From positions 62,001-126,000 of the forward strand of contig JANQOU010000011.1 of assembly GCA_028285585.1 (NCBI GenBank): 64,000 bases of DNA, read 5' to 3'. The position numbers and the translations under genes are program-made. How positions within the stretch are numbered: position 1 is the first letter of the stretch; each line of letters begins with the position of its first letter. Below the pieces are notes generated by a model that did not search any database, had not been told where the DNA came from, and saw only the letters and a list, made by a program, of their open reading frames with translations. Shown piece by piece: positions 26,061-35,104 of this stretch. The stretch comes from Acidimicrobiia bacterium (GTDB taxonomy: Bacteria; Actinomycetota; Acidimicrobiia; Spongiisociales; ZC4RG35).

Positions 26061-26750
26061 TCACCAGTTGCCCATAGGGCGCTGAGACGGTGGAGGCAGG
26101 GTCATCTCGAGCTTGGTGTTGTCGACTTCATATCGGAGCTCGCTCTTCAACGAAGCGACTCCGTCGACGCGGCTCGCCAGCTCAACCAGCAGCTCGACGT
26201 CGGACCTCGTCTCCAAGTTTCCGACGAGAGTGACGTTTCCCTCCTCGCACCCGATCGACACCCGCTTTGGGTCGACCCACATCACTTTGCGCATCACCCG
26301 GTCACCGATCTCGTCGATGATGTCCTGATCTGGCCTGACAAACGAGCGCAGGACGTCGCTTCGAGAGACCAGACCGACCAACTCGCCTTCTTCCACGACA
26401 GGGAGCCTTTTGACTCCCGTCAGATGCATGAGCCGAGCCGCTTCCACATGCTCGGCATCCGGCGAGACGGTCATCACGTCGGTGGTCATCACATCTCCGA
26501 CAGACCGCTCCTCAGAAGGGACACCTTCATCTCGTATCAGGAAGCGGAGCAACCCGGCCCGCTTGCGCTTGCCGCGTCCCGCTTCGGCAGAAACGAAATC
26601 TGCCTCAGTGATGATCCCGACCAGACGCTCATCGTCAGTGACGAGCAGTCCGCTGATCCCAGCCTGAAGCATGCGACGAGCGGCCTCTTTGAGCGATGTC
26701 TCCGGCCCGACAGTTATCAGATCGGTGGTCATTAGATCGCGAATGATCAT
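26061..26750 (-). CDS. Tandem CBS-domain protein with C-terminal BON domain
   Basis: A 229-residue protein. Two CBS motifs (about 1-60: VRDLMTT-like MIIRDLMTTDLITV ... GLLVTDDERLVGIITEADF; about 82-140: VGDVMTTDVMTVSPDAEHVEAARLMHLTGVKRLPVVEEGELVGLVSRSDVL) pair into an adenosyl-ligand-binding module. A BON domain follows (about 150-215: IGDRVMRKVMWVDPKRVSIGCEEGNVTLVGNLETRSDVELLVELASRVDGVASL). CBS proteins such as Hrp1 belong to the DosR regulon of mycobacteria. A perfect GGGAC-N4-GTCCC site lies 58 bp upstream. Confidence 0.9.
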   Translation of the reverse strand: MIIRDLMTTDLITVGPETSLKEAARRMLQAGISGLLVTDDERLVGIITEADFVSAEAGRGKRKRAGLLRFLIRDEGVPSEERSVGDVMTTDVMTVSPDAEHVEAARLMHLTGVKRLPVVEEGELVGLVSRSDVLRSFVRPDQDIIDEIGDRVMRKVMWVDPKRVSIGCEEGNVTLVGNLETRSDVELLVELASRVDGVASLKSELRYEVDNTKLEMTLPPPSQRPMGNW

Positions 26751-26785
26751 GTTTCGAAGATAAGACAGCAGAGGAGAAGCACCAT

Positions 26786-26821
26786 CGGCCTAACGGCCTC
26801 TGCCATCGGGACATAGGTCCC
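26786..26821. promoter_or_regulatory. DosR-like box upstream of CBS-BON gene
   Basis: GGGACATAGGTCCC (26808-26821) matches the DosR core GGGAC-N4-GTCCC in all ten fixed positions. A degenerate palindrome CGGCCTAACGGCCT (26786-26799) sits exactly 22 bp closer to the gene, keeping the same N4 spacing. Confidence 0.6.
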
Positions 26822-26940
26822 TACCTCTTGACCCCTTGCGGTCGGACCATTGGCTCAGACAGTCTGAAGGTCTACAGGTGCGTTCAGCGGTGTGGGTCTG
26901 ATCAGAAGAAGGTCATTCATCCCCGCAACTTCGCATGATC

Positions 26941-26978
26941 GTTTGGGTGGTGGCTGCCTCCCGTGGCCGCCACCCAAC
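26941..26978 (-). terminator. Hairpin downstream of pfkA
   Basis: GTTTGGGTGGTGGC (26941-26954) and GCCGCCACCCAAC (26966-26978) pair with one wobble and one bulge, directly after the pfkA stop. No run of T follows, so termination may be Rho-assisted. Confidence 0.5.
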
Positions 26979-26981
26979 GGC

Positions 26982-28001
26982 CTAGGCGAAGAACCAGGAA
27001 GCCTCTTCGAATCTGCGGGTGTCAAGGTGCCGTACTTCGCTGCATGCGTCGAGAAGCCCGACCGGGACGATCTCACGACCCTGTGCCGCCACCATCACAT
27101 CTCTTCGGCCCTCCATGGCCAGCTCGCCCGCCTTGATCCCAAAACGCGTGCCGAGCACGCGATCAAACGCAGTGGGAGCACCACCTCGCTGGAGATAGCC
27201 AAGTGACATCACCCTCGCCTCGAACCCGGTGCGCTCCTCCAACTCCGCGGCGATCTCCTCACCGACCCCGCCGATTCGAGTGAAGCCGAAGGCATCGACA
27301 CCAGCTGTCTTGACCTCACCTCCCGGCCCGGCAGCGCCTTCGGCGACGACGACTATGGAGTAGTGATGGCCGGCTTGGTGTCGCGCCACCAACCGATCCG
27401 AAAGCGCCTCGAGGTCGCCGTCCATCTCTGGCACCAAGATCGCCTCAGCACCTCCTGCCATCCCGGCAACGGCTGCAATCCACCCGGTGGTCCGCCCCAT
27501 CACCTCGACCACCATGATCCTGTTGTGTGCTTCTGCTGTCGTAGTGAGGCGGTCGATGGCGTCAACGACTATCTGAACCGCGGTGTGAAAGCCGAGGCTG
27601 ACGTCGGTGAGACCGATGTCGTTGTCGATGGTCTTGGGGATGCCGACGATCGGCACGCCTTCGGCAGCGAGCTTGCCGGCGGTCCGCAAGGACCCGTCAC
27701 CACCGATGACCACCAGGGTCTCAATGTCGGCTTCCGCCAGCGTGCCGCTCACGGAGGCGAGGCCTGACCCGTGCTCATAGGGATCCATCCGCGAAGTCCC
27801 AAGAATGGTCCCGCCCCGGCCAATGATGCCTCGCACCTCATCGCGGCCAAGGCCGCTGAAGCGGCCTTCCATCAAACCGCGCCAGCCCTCCTCCACTCCA
27901 ACAACGTCCTCACCCTCAGCAATGACCCTGGTCACGACACCACGAATTGCGGCGTTGAGCCCAGGACAGTCGCCTCCCGCCGTGAGTATTCCTACTGGCA
28001 C
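26982..28001 (-). CDS. pfkA: 6-phosphofructokinase, group III (ATP-type residues)
   Basis: A 339-residue phosphofructokinase: GILTAGGDCPGLNAAIRG at the N-terminus, GGDGS at about 100 and PKTIDNDI with the catalytic TIDND, then VEVMGRTTGWIAA and LGYLQRGGAPTAFDR. The Gly of GGDGS predicts ATP use (PPi enzymes have Asp), while Lys in PKTIDND is the actinobacterial group III pattern. The GTG start has GAGG upstream. It lies 38 bp behind the universal stress protein in one transcription unit, echoing the co-regulated phosphofructokinase (pfkB) and stress proteins of the mycobacterial DosR set. Confidence 0.93.
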   Translation of the reverse strand: MPVGILTAGGDCPGLNAAIRGVVTRVIAEGEDVVGVEEGWRGLMEGRFSGLGRDEVRGIIGRGGTILGTSRMDPYEHGSGLASVSGTLAEADIETLVVIGGDGSLRTAGKLAAEGVPIVGIPKTIDNDIGLTDVSLGFHTAVQIVVDAIDRLTTTAEAHNRIMVVEVMGRTTGWIAAVAGMAGGAEAILVPEMDGDLEALSDRLVARHQAGHHYSIVVVAEGAAGPGGEVKTAGVDAFGFTRIGGVGEEIAAELEERTGFEARVMSLGYLQRGGAPTAFDRVLGTRFGIKAGELAMEGRRDVMVAAQGREIVPVGLLDACSEVRHLDTRRFEEASWFFA

Positions 28002-28039
28002 AGAGCCTCAGTCTGCCGTGGCTATACGGGCACCTGCGC

Positions 28040-28678
28040 TCAATCTGGTCCCAATTCCGACATTGGCCCTGGGACGAGTTTGCCTCCAACGAATATCGGG
28101 ACAGTGCTTCCAGACGCGAGCCTGCTGGTGACACTTCCGAACACAGCTTCGGTGGCGCCACGGCCGCGGGATCCAACCACGATCAACTCAACCCCGTTGT
28201 CCGCTGCGTATTTAGCCAGAGCCTGATCGGGGCGACCGTAGAGGATCACGGTCTGGAGATCGTCATGCTCCAGGGAGGACCCGTCTGACTCGAGAAGACG
28301 CTCAGCATCTTCCCGGGCTTCGGTGCCTGAGGGTGTTCCATGGGCGTCAAAGTCGAGGACGGTCGCAAGAGTCACACTGTTCGCCACGCCACCGAACAGT
28401 CCCAAGGCGGCGGCCATGGCCTGTCTCGATTCCTCCGACCCATCCAACGCCACAAGCATGTCGAAGGCACCTGCGTGATCACGTGCGACTGCCTTGCTGT
28501 TGACATCCTCTTCGCGACGAACCCGCTCGACGGCCAGCGGCACCACCAACGGGCCGAGCACCGTCCCCAGCGTCAGCCAGACCAGGAAGTCGTGACCACG
28601 GCGCCGCATGACGAACGAGGTGATTAGCCCGCAGAGAATCCAGGCCGCAAGGAGGCCAAACAAGAATTGGGTGGCCAT
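28040..28678 (-). CDS. Universal stress protein with N-terminal membrane helices
   Basis: A 212-residue protein. Two transmembrane segments at about 5-22 and 28-47 (FLFGLLAAWILCGLITSFV and FLVWLTLGTVLGPLVVPLAV) precede a USP domain: FDMLVALDGSEESRQAMAAAL, VILYGRPDQALAKYAADNGVELIVVGSRGRGATEAVFGSVTSRLASGSTVPIFV. The ATP-binding G-2x-G-9x-G(S/T) motif is intact (GSRGRG...GSVTS). AAGGAGGG precedes ATG 28678. First gene of a USP-pfkA unit, with a DosR-like box 48 bp upstream. Confidence 0.88.
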   Translation of the reverse strand: MATQFLFGLLAAWILCGLITSFVMRRRGHDFLVWLTLGTVLGPLVVPLAVERVRREEDVNSKAVARDHAGAFDMLVALDGSEESRQAMAAALGLFGGVANSVTLATVLDFDAHGTPSGTEAREDAERLLESDGSSLEHDDLQTVILYGRPDQALAKYAADNGVELIVVGSRGRGATEAVFGSVTSRLASGSTVPIFVGGKLVPGPMSELGPD

Positions 28679-28725
28679 AGCCCTCCTTTCACTGTCATCG
28701 TCACAGAAACCCCAGGCTGACACGA

Positions 28726-28761
28726 GGGCCGAAAGTCCCGACGGACGTCGCCCGTCGTCCC
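28726..28761. promoter_or_regulatory. DosR-like boxes between USP-pfkA and Ca2+ ATPase operons
   Basis: GGGCCGAAAGTCCC (28726-28739) matches GGGAC-N4-GTCCC at 9 of 10 positions. A second GTCCC (28757-28761) repeats at exactly 22 bp, with a degenerate left half. The region serves divergent genes starting at 28678 and 28797, so both operons may be controlled from it. Confidence 0.6.
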
Positions 28762-28796
28762 TTCACTCCGCTTAGGTCGACACTGATAATCGAAAG

Positions 28797-31424
28797 GTGG
28801 CCACATCTGTCGAGTCGAGGGACACGGTTCCATACCACTCGCTCACACCTTCGGACGTCGCAGAACTTCTCGAAACGGACCTGACCGCCGGGCTGGCCTC
28901 GGACCGAGCCCACGCCCTGCTCCAACTTCACGGCCCCAACAGGGTCGGCCACTCTGAACGCTGGATCAGGTTGAAACGTCTCAGCCGACAGTTTGCCGAT
29001 GTCTTGATCTGGATACTTCTCGTGGCAGCAGGTATCAGCGGATTGGTGCTTGGAGAATGGATCGACGCCGGCGCAATTGTGGCCATCGTCGCCCTCAATG
29101 CGGTCCTCGGCTACGTACAGGAGTCAAAGGCCGAGGCGGCACTCGACAAGCTGGAGGCGCTGGAAGCCCCCACCGCGACAGTGATCCGGGACGGGGCAGC
29201 CACGATCGCCCCCGCTGCCGGATTGGTACCGGGCGACGTCATTCAGCTGGAGGCCGGCGACGCGGTCCCGGCTGACGGCCGGGTCGCCTCCAGCTCCCAC
29301 ATGGAGTGTGCTGAGGCCGCTCTCACCGGAGAAAGCCTGCCTGTGAGCAAGAGCAACCAACCTGTGGCCCACGATGCCGGACTCGGGGATCGCGCCTCGA
29401 TGGTGTTCGCGGGCACGACCGTGGTTCGCGGGCGAGGCCGGGCAGTGGTGGCCACCACCGGTCTCAACACCGAGATGGGAAAAATCGCGGCGGCATTGAC
29501 TGAACCGGCACCACCCACACCACTCGAGGTCGAGATGGGCCGGATCGGGCGACGACTGGCCTTGGTAGCGATCGTCGCCGGGGTGCTCATCATGGGTACC
29601 GGTCTTCTCCAGGACTATCCGATCGAAACCATGGTTCTGACTTCTGTGGCCCTGGCGGTTGCTGCAATCCCCGAAGGACTGCCGGCCGTGATCACAGCAA
29701 CCCTCGCCGGAGGTACGACCAGGATGGCCAACCGCGCTGCAATCGTGCGCCGACTTCCCGCCGTCGAGGCCCTGGGAGCAGTCAACGTCATCTGCACCGA
29801 CAAGACAGGAACGCTCACCAAGTCGGAGCTAGCGGTGGATATTGTGGCCATCGCCGGCCGGTCAATGCACCTGAGCGAAGTCGATCCGAGGGGCCACGGG
29901 GTCACCGAGTTGATCGAGACGGCGGTTCTTTGCAACGACTCCCGTCAATCTGGGGACAAGACCATCGGCGACCCCACCGAAACGGCACTGATCGACGCCG
30001 TGCTGCAGACCGGCATCGACGTCGAGAGCCTTCGCAACGAAAGGCCGCGCATCGACGAGGTGGCTTTCGACAGCAGACGCAAGAGGATGTCGACTATCCA
30101 CGACGATCCCGAGGGAGGACACGTAATCCACACCAAAGGCGCGCCTGAGGTGATCATCGACCGCGCATCACATTGGCTGTCACCGGGCGGCGTGGCTCCA
30201 ATAGACGAAAACACCCGTGGAGCGCTACTGGCAGAAGCAGACGATCTGGCGGCCCAGGGGTACAGGACCTTGGCGTTCGCAGTCCGGCATCTGAACGAGC
30301 TTCCGGATGACCCCGCAGAAGCCGAGACCGGCATGACCTACGAGGGTGTCGTCGGACTGCATGACGAGGTGAGACCCGAAGTCGCCGATGCGTTGGCGAA
30401 GGCAAGGGGTGCGGGGGTCCGGACAGTCATGGTCACCGGTGACCACGTCATCACAGCACGTTCTGTCGCCGACACCATCGGCCTAGAGGGAGAGATCATG
30501 GGTGGTGACGAGCTCCGAGCAACGGGCTCGCGCACGCTCAGCGACCACATCGGCCAATACTCAGGATTCGCTCGGGTGGACCCCATCGACAAAGTGAAAA
30601 TCGTTGACGCGTGGCGTGATCGCGGCTCGATCGTTGCCATGACAGGGGACGGGGTAAACGACGCCCCAGCGCTGAAGACTGCGGACATCGGTGTCGCTAT
30701 GGGCTCCGGCACGGACATCGCCCGGGCCTCATCTGATCTGGTGCTGACCGACGACAACTACGCCACCATCGTGGCCGCTATCGACGAAGGCAGGCGCATC
30801 TTCAGGAACCTGCGAAATGTCGTCCACTACCTGCTGTCGGCCAACGCCTCTGAAGTCATATACATGGTGGTGGGATTCATAGCTTTCGGATTCCTCGGTG
30901 AACCGCTCCTTGCGGTTCAGCTGCTCTGGATCAACCTGCTCTCCGATGCCCTGCCAGCCCTCGCTCTCGGAATCGACAGACCCGCCGTTGACCTGATGAA
31001 CCAGATGCCAGGGGGTGGCCGCAACATCCTCAGCAGACGCAACCTCGCCATTCTCGTTGGTCAAGGCACCATCCTCGCCACCGCTTCGATTGCCACCCTG
31101 CTCGTAGGTCACTACGTGATGGATCTCGAGTTCACCGTCGTGCGCACCATGGTCTTCACGACGCTGGTCGTGGCCCAGCTCCTCCATGCGATCAACGTGC
31201 GATCGGACGATGAAGCCAGGATTTCGATGCCACAACCTGCACTGATCGGGGCAATCCTGACCTCCGCCACCCTGCAGATCCTCATCATCTACACGTCATT
31301 CGGGCACAGCATCTTCCGCACGGCCTCCTTGTCCGTCACATCATTGGCTGCCGTCGCCGGGTTCTCCGCCCTCTCGATGGCAGGGGTGCGGCTAATGAAC
31401 CGTATCCGCCACCACGCTGTCTGA
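28797..31424 (+). CDS. P-type ATPase, Ca2+-transporting (P2A-like)
   Basis: An 875-residue cation pump. The N-terminal CaATP_N segment is followed by the actuator TGES loop ([11 protein letters not shown]), phosphorylated Asp335 in [10 protein letters not shown], and hinge [11 protein letters not shown]. Ion-site residues resemble SERCA: M4 [12 protein letters not shown]5 [10 protein letters not shown] (Asn, Glu), M6 [17 protein letters not shown] (Asn, Asp). Ca2+ export is therefore favoured over other ions. Ten membrane helices. GTG start. It is translationally coupled to a Ca2+/cation exchanger and shares a DosR-like regulatory region with the USP gene; ctpF is the analogous pump in the mycobacterial DosR regulon. 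Confidence 0.9.
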   Translation: MATSVESRDTVPYHSLTPSDVAELLETDLTAGLASDRAHALLQLHGPNRVGHSERWIRLKRLSRQFADVLIWILLVAAGISGLVLGEWIDAGAIVAIVALNAVLGYVQESKAEAALDKLEALEAPTATVIRDGAATIAPAAGLVPGDVIQLEAGDAVPADGRVASSSHMECAEAALTGESLPVSKSNQPVAHDAGLGDRASMVFAGTTVVRGRGRAVVATTGLNTEMGKIAAALTEPAPPTPLEVEMGRIGRRLALVAIVAGVLIMGTGLLQDYPIETMVLTSVALAVAAIPEGLPAVITATLAGGTTRMANRAAIVRRLPAVEALGAVNVICTDKTGTLTKSELAVDIVAIAGRSMHLSEVDPRGHGVTELIETAVLCNDSRQSGDKTIGDPTETALIDAVLQTGIDVESLRNERPRIDEVAFDSRRKRMSTIHDDPEGGHVIHTKGAPEVIIDRASHWLSPGGVAPIDENTRGALLAEADDLAAQGYRTLAFAVRHLNELPDDPAEAETGMTYEGVVGLHDEVRPEVADALAKARGAGVRTVMVTGDHVITARSVADTIGLEGEIMGGDELRATGSRTLSDHIGQYSGFARVDPIDKVKIVDAWRDRGSIVAMTGDGVNDAPALKTADIGVAMGSGTDIARASSDLVLTDDNYATIVAAIDEGRRIFRNLRNVVHYLLSANASEVIYMVVGFIAFGFLGEPLLAVQLLWINLLSDALPALALGIDRPAVDLMNQMPGGGRNILSRRNLAILVGQGTILATASIATLLVGHYVMDLEFTVVRTMVFTTLVVAQLLHAINVRSDDEARISMPQPALIGAILTSATLQILIIYTSFGHSIFRTASLSVTSLAAVAGFSALSMAGVRLMNRIRHHAV

Positions 31425-32362
31425 TGGTCATGGCTGCGGCAGTGGTGGCGGTCACATCAGGGTTTGTCATTGCGGTCCTGGCCAGCCGACGGGCTGTGGC
31501 CAACACCGCCGAGATCGCAGCCGGCAGCCGCATCCCTCGATTCGTGATCGGATTCACACTGCTGGCCCTCGGGACCGACCTTCCCGAAATCGCCAATTCG
31601 ATCATCGCCTCGTTGGCAGGTCACGGTGACTTGAACGTAGGTGATAGCGTCGGCTCGGCCGCCACCCAGGTCACCCTGGTGCTCGGGCTGATGCCACTAC
31701 TTGCCGGAGCCTCGTTCTCGATATCTCAACGACGCTTCGGACGTGCTTCCGCAGCCACTGTCGGAGCTCTCTTACTCGGCTTGGCATTGATGGGCGACGG
31801 CGACGTCACCCGGCTCGACGCACTGGTCCTGATCGGAGCCTGGGTGTTCGGCAGCTACCTCATCTGGGATCCGGATGCGCCCGGAACCCAACTCGACTTG
31901 CCTCTCGAGACGACGCACAAAGGGCGCAAGATCTTGATGATCTTCCTGTCGCTGGGGATCGTCGCCGGCGGGGCAACGCTCGCCATCTGGGGGATGACGG
32001 AACTCGCTGAGACGGTTGGGGTGCCCCAATACCTCATGGCGTTCTTTCTCGCATCCTTGGGCACCTCGCTGCCCGAATTGGTTGTTGTCCTGACCGCAGC
32101 TCGCCAAGGGCAGAAGGACCTCGCGATCGGCGATGCCACTGGTGCGACATTTGTCGACTCGACGCTCTCGGTTGGCATCGGACCGCTGATTGCGCCGATA
32201 ACGGTCACCTCCAGCCTCGTGGTACGTGGCTCGCTGCTGGCGGCGTCTGCGGTTGCCCTGGTAGGGCTCACTCTTGTAGTCCGCAAGAGACACGACCGTC
32301 TCACCGGCGTGTTCCTGGTGCTCATATATCTGGCCTTCTACGCCGTGTTTGCGCTCACATGA
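31424..32362 (+). CDS. Ca2+/cation antiporter, CaCA (NCX-like) family
   Basis: A 312-residue membrane protein of ten predicted helices with the two inverted alpha-repeats of the CaCA family: FTLLALGTDLPEIANSIIAS ... GDSVGSAATQVT and FLASLGTSLPELVVVLTAARQGQKDLAIGDATGATFVDST. The acidic ion ligands (LPE in both repeats) are present. Its ATG overlaps the ATPase stop (TGATG), so both are made together: a high-affinity pump and a high-capacity exchanger for the same cation. Substrate inferred from the family and partner. Confidence 0.87.
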   Translation: MVMAAAVVAVTSGFVIAVLASRRAVANTAEIAAGSRIPRFVIGFTLLALGTDLPEIANSIIASLAGHGDLNVGDSVGSAATQVTLVLGLMPLLAGASFSISQRRFGRASAATVGALLLGLALMGDGDVTRLDALVLIGAWVFGSYLIWDPDAPGTQLDLPLETTHKGRKILMIFLSLGIVAGGATLAIWGMTELAETVGVPQYLMAFFLASLGTSLPELVVVLTAARQGQKDLAIGDATGATFVDSTLSVGIGPLIAPITVTSSLVVRGSLLAASAVALVGLTLVVRKRHDRLTGVFLVLIYLAFYAVFALT

Positions 32363-32375
32363 CAGCACAGGAACA

Positions 32376-33050
32376 TCAGACTTCGGGCCACTCTTCCGGT
32401 GGGTCGGCGTCTTTGGCTGCGTCGAGCCGTGCGACGTAGGCGGCCGCCTCACTGCGACGGCTCATCCCCATCTTGGCCAAGAGATTGGAGACGTAGTTCT
32501 TGACCGTCTTCTCGGCGAGGAACATCTCCTCTGCGATCTGGCGGTTGGTTTTGCCGTCTGCGATCCGCAGGACGATCTCGCGTTCCTGGTCCGACAGCAG
32601 GCTCAACAGCGGGTCCGACTGGGGGCCGGCACGGAGGCGCTCGAAGAGCTTCTCGGTCATCTCGGGATCGAGCAAGGATTCTCCGGCGCCGACACGACGG
32701 ATGTCCTCGATCAGATCGGAGCCCTTGACTCTCTTGAGCAGGTATCCGGAAGCGCCGGCGAGGATCGCCGACATCAGGGCCTCCTCATCGGCGAAGGACG
32801 TCAGCATCAGGACCTTCACGTCAGGGAACCGGGAGCGGATCTCCCGGCAAGCCTCCACGCCGCTGCCGTCGGGCAATCGAACGTCTAGAACCACTACGTC
32901 AGGCTCGTCGAAGCCGACGCGCTTCACACCGTCCTCGACGCTGCCTGCCTCGCCCACAACCGACATGTCAGGCTGCGCGTCGATCATCGATTTGATGCCT
33001 GTGCGAACGACCTCATGATCGTCTACCAGCACTATCCGGAGATCCGTCAT
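32376..33050 (-). CDS. DosR/DevR-like response regulator (NarL/LuxR type)
   Basis: A 224-residue regulator strikingly like mycobacterial DosR: LVDDHEVVRTGI, VVGEAGSVEDG, phospho-acceptor Asp56 in PDVVVLDVRLPDGSGVEACRE, MLTSFADEEALMSAILAGASGYLLKRVKG, and a LuxR-type helix-turn-helix with NRQIAEEMFLAEKTVKNYVSNLLAKMG. The recognition helix TVKNYVSxLLAKxG retains the Lys-Asn residues DosR uses to read GGGAC, which matches the GGGAC-N4-GTCCC sites nearby. Divergent from its GAF kinase across a 36-bp gap; TATCGT lies 8 nt before its ATG, implying a leaderless message. Confidence 0.92.
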   Translation of the reverse strand: MTDLRIVLVDDHEVVRTGIKSMIDAQPDMSVVGEAGSVEDGVKRVGFDEPDVVVLDVRLPDGSGVEACREIRSRFPDVKVLMLTSFADEEALMSAILAGASGYLLKRVKGSDLIEDIRRVGAGESLLDPEMTEKLFERLRAGPQSDPLLSLLSDQEREIVLRIADGKTNRQIAEEMFLAEKTVKNYVSNLLAKMGMSRRSEAAAYVARLDAAKDADPPEEWPEV

Positions 33051-33058
33051 CAGTAGGA

Positions 33059-33078
33059 ACGATAACGACCGTTATCGT
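33059..33078. promoter_or_regulatory. Perfect inverted repeat forming two back-to-back -10 elements
   Basis: ACGATAACGACCGTTATCGT: 9-bp arms around AC, centred in the 36-bp gap between the divergent regulator and kinase genes. Each arm supplies TATCGT on one strand, exactly 8 nt from the ATG of each gene, so the symmetry may reflect two leaderless promoters, an operator, or both. Confidence 0.65.
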
Positions 33079-33086
33079 CGAGTCCG

Positions 33087-34193
33087 ATGACGTCACAAGA
33101 CCAGGTCGAGCGGCTCGGCTCATTGATCGGCGCTGCCGCCGCAGTTGTGGGCGAAGTCGACCTCGATCAGGTCCTGCGCCGCCTGGTGACGCAGGCGAAG
33201 TCGGCGACAGGCGCCAAGTACGCGGCACTCGGCGTTCTCGGCGCCCATGGGGTTCTTCGCGAGTTCATCTACGACGGGATCGATGCCGATACAGCCGAGC
33301 GAATCGGGCCACTGCCTCAAGGCCATGGTGTGCTCGGCACGGTGGTCAGGGAACGGCAGACAATCGTCCTCGACGACATCTCGGAGCATGCAGACTCGTA
33401 CGGGTTCCCGGAGCACCATCCGGCCATGACCAACTTCCTCGGTGTCCCGGTCATGGCCGGCAACGAGTCGTTTGGCAACCTCTACCTAGCCGAGAAGACA
33501 GGGGGCTTCGATGACGAGGATGTCGCCAACGTGGAGGCTCTTGCACTCATCGCGGGATCGGCCGTCAACACGGCTCGACTGCGAGACAGCCTCGAGCAGA
33601 TGGCAATCGTGCAGGACCGCAACCGGATCGCCCGCGATCTGCACGACTCGATCATCCAAGACCTCTTCGCCATAGGCCTGAGCCTTCAGTCACTGTCGGA
33701 GCGAGTGGCCGACGACTCCTCAGCCCGACTGCTCGACGACTCGGTGGACCGGCTCGACGAGGTGGTTGAGTCGCTGCGCTCCTACATATACGACCTGAAG
33801 ACACACACGAAGCCGACGCTCGAACAGACCTTGAACGCCACAATCGACCGGTACCGCTCGGCCTATCCGAACGAGATCATCACCGAAGTGACAGAAGCTG
33901 TCGTCGTCGAGTCCTTGTTGTTCGACCAGATCGAGTTGCTCCTGTCCGAGTCCCTGTCGAACGCGTTGCGTCACTCCGGGACCGGGCCGATTCACGTCAC
34001 ACTGACAACAGCCAAGTCGGGGCTGATCCTTCAGGTGAAAGACCAGGGAACCGGCTTCGACCCCGCCGCACGGACGAAAGGCATGGGGTTGGCCGGCATG
34101 CGCGACCGAGTGTCGCGGCTTGGTGGCGAGCTCGGCATCGATTCGGCCCCCGGTAAGGGAGCGACGATCACTATCAGCCTGCCGCTGAACTGA
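33087..34193 (+). CDS. GAF-domain sensor histidine kinase, DosS/DevS-like
   Basis: A 368-residue soluble kinase. One GAF domain (about 25-165) resembles the heme-binding GAF-A of DosS: FIYDGIDADTAERIGPLPQGHGVLG, then DSYGFPEHHPAMTNFLGVPV with the His pair (110-111) in the region that holds the heme ligand in DosS. HisKA_3 follows with His186 in RNRIARDLHDSIIQDLFAIGL, then HATPase_c (SESLSNALRHSGTG, DQGTGFDPAARTKGMGLAGMRDR). DosS normally has two GAF domains; here only one is present. Probable sensor of O2, NO, CO or redox state for the adjacent regulator; heme binding is inferred. Confidence 0.9.
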   Translation: MTSQDQVERLGSLIGAAAAVVGEVDLDQVLRRLVTQAKSATGAKYAALGVLGAHGVLREFIYDGIDADTAERIGPLPQGHGVLGTVVRERQTIVLDDISEHADSYGFPEHHPAMTNFLGVPVMAGNESFGNLYLAEKTGGFDDEDVANVEALALIAGSAVNTARLRDSLEQMAIVQDRNRIARDLHDSIIQDLFAIGLSLQSLSERVADDSSARLLDDSVDRLDEVVESLRSYIYDLKTHTKPTLEQTLNATIDRYRSAYPNEIITEVTEAVVVESLLFDQIELLLSESLSNALRHSGTGPIHVTLTTAKSGLILQVKDQGTGFDPAARTKGMGLAGMRDRVSRLGGELGIDSAPGKGATITISLPLN

Positions 34194-34641
34194 CCTGGTC
34201 CTCAGCCAGGGCTTCGGCCAACCGATCCAGCCAGTTGCGAACGGTGGCGTCCGCATAGCGCCCGAGCACCGCTCGGTCGGCTACTCGCCCCACAAATCCG
34301 AGAGGCGGCTTGTAGTTGCCTTGAACGGTGAGCCTGGTTTGAGCAGGGCCGATGTGGCCCAGGATCAACTCGGCGTGCAGCTCGGGGAACAGCAGACCGG
34401 CACCCGACGCCGTCCAGGTGATCGGGTACACGAGACCTGAGCTGTGGATCTCGGCGAGACCCAAGCTCAAGGAGACCTCCTTGGCGATTCCCTGTTCCCA
34501 CGGGCCCACTCGGCTCCGGAGAGCTTCTCCTTCGCGGTACGCGACATCGGCCATCTCGGTCAGGTTGTGACGCACCTCGTCGAGGCGAGCCTCCACCTGA
34601 GACAGGCCCATCGGGACATGCGTGAAATAGTGGACGAACAT
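34174..34641 (-). CDS. SRPBCC-like hypothetical protein
   Basis: A 155-residue protein. The order of segments (MFVHYFTHVPMGLSQVEARLDEV..., beta-strand-rich centre LSLGLAEIHSSGLVYPITWTASGAGLLFPELHAELILGHIGPAQTRLTVQGNYKPPLG, C-terminal helix DATVRNWLDRLAEALAED) fits a START/SRPBCC ligand-binding fold. Its ATG overlaps the stop of the upstream PPOX gene (TGATG), so it is the third gene of the CBS-PPOX operon. The 3' end overlaps the convergent kinase by 20 bp. Function unknown. Confidence 0.65.
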   Translation of the reverse strand: MFVHYFTHVPMGLSQVEARLDEVRHNLTEMADVAYREGEALRSRVGPWEQGIAKEVSLSLGLAEIHSSGLVYPITWTASGAGLLFPELHAELILGHIGPAQTRLTVQGNYKPPLGFVGRVADRAVLGRYADATVRNWLDRLAEALAEDQVSSAAG

Positions 34642-35102
34642 CAGAGTCGTCCCGGTCTGGTCCTGGCACCCAGCCCGCCACCGCTGGCCATCCCGGAGAT
34701 CTCTTCGACCTCGACGACGATCACATGTGGGAAAGAAGCCATCGGCTGGAGGCCACCGCCGCTGAGGGGAGAGCCGAGGGCATCTCGATACTTCTCGTAG
34801 AGCTTCTCGATGGTGAGAGCCCCCAGAGGACCGTCGAAGGTCTCTACCGCCTTCCCGCGCACGACCACACTCGCCCAGTCTCCGTTGTCGGGATCGAACG
34901 ACGAAACCTCGATCGACACCGCGGGATTGGCAGCGATGGCCGCCGCCCGACGGCCAGGCTTGGTCCGGAAGAGGATCCGGCCTTCATGCACCACAAACGA
35001 CATCGGAGTCACATAGGGCTCGCCGTCGACGACGACCCCGATGTGAGCTACCGGTGAATACGTCAGGAGATCCCACGCCTCTGCGTCGGTGAGGACCTCC
35101 AT
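34641..35102 (-). CDS. Pyridoxamine 5'-phosphate oxidase-like (PPOX/NimA-type) flavin protein
   Basis: A 153-residue split-barrel protein: LLTYSPVAHIGVVVDGEPYVTPMSFVVHEGRILFRTKPGRRAAAIAANPAVSIEVSSFDP is the usual FMN/F420-binding half, with SVVVRGKAVE following. It resembles the nitroimidazole-resistance/PPOX group rather than true PdxH. Encoded 2 bp downstream of a CBS-domain gene and overlapping an SRPBCC-like gene, all behind tandem DosR-like boxes. Confidence 0.85.
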   Translation of the reverse strand: MEVLTDAEAWDLLTYSPVAHIGVVVDGEPYVTPMSFVVHEGRILFRTKPGRRAAAIAANPAVSIEVSSFDPDNGDWASVVVRGKAVETFDGPLGALTIEKLYEKYRDALGSPLSGGGLQPMASFPHVIVVEVEEISGMASGGGLGARTRPGRL

Positions 35103-35104
35103 GT

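Noticed and set aside
26982-28001. PPi-dependent phosphofructokinase
   Set aside because: The motif is GGDGS, not GGDDS, so ATP is the predicted phosphoryl donor despite the group III PKTIDND lysine.
33059-33078. The divergent palindrome as a DosR box
   Set aside because: It lacks the GGGAC/GTCCC core and is better explained by two TATCGT -10 elements.
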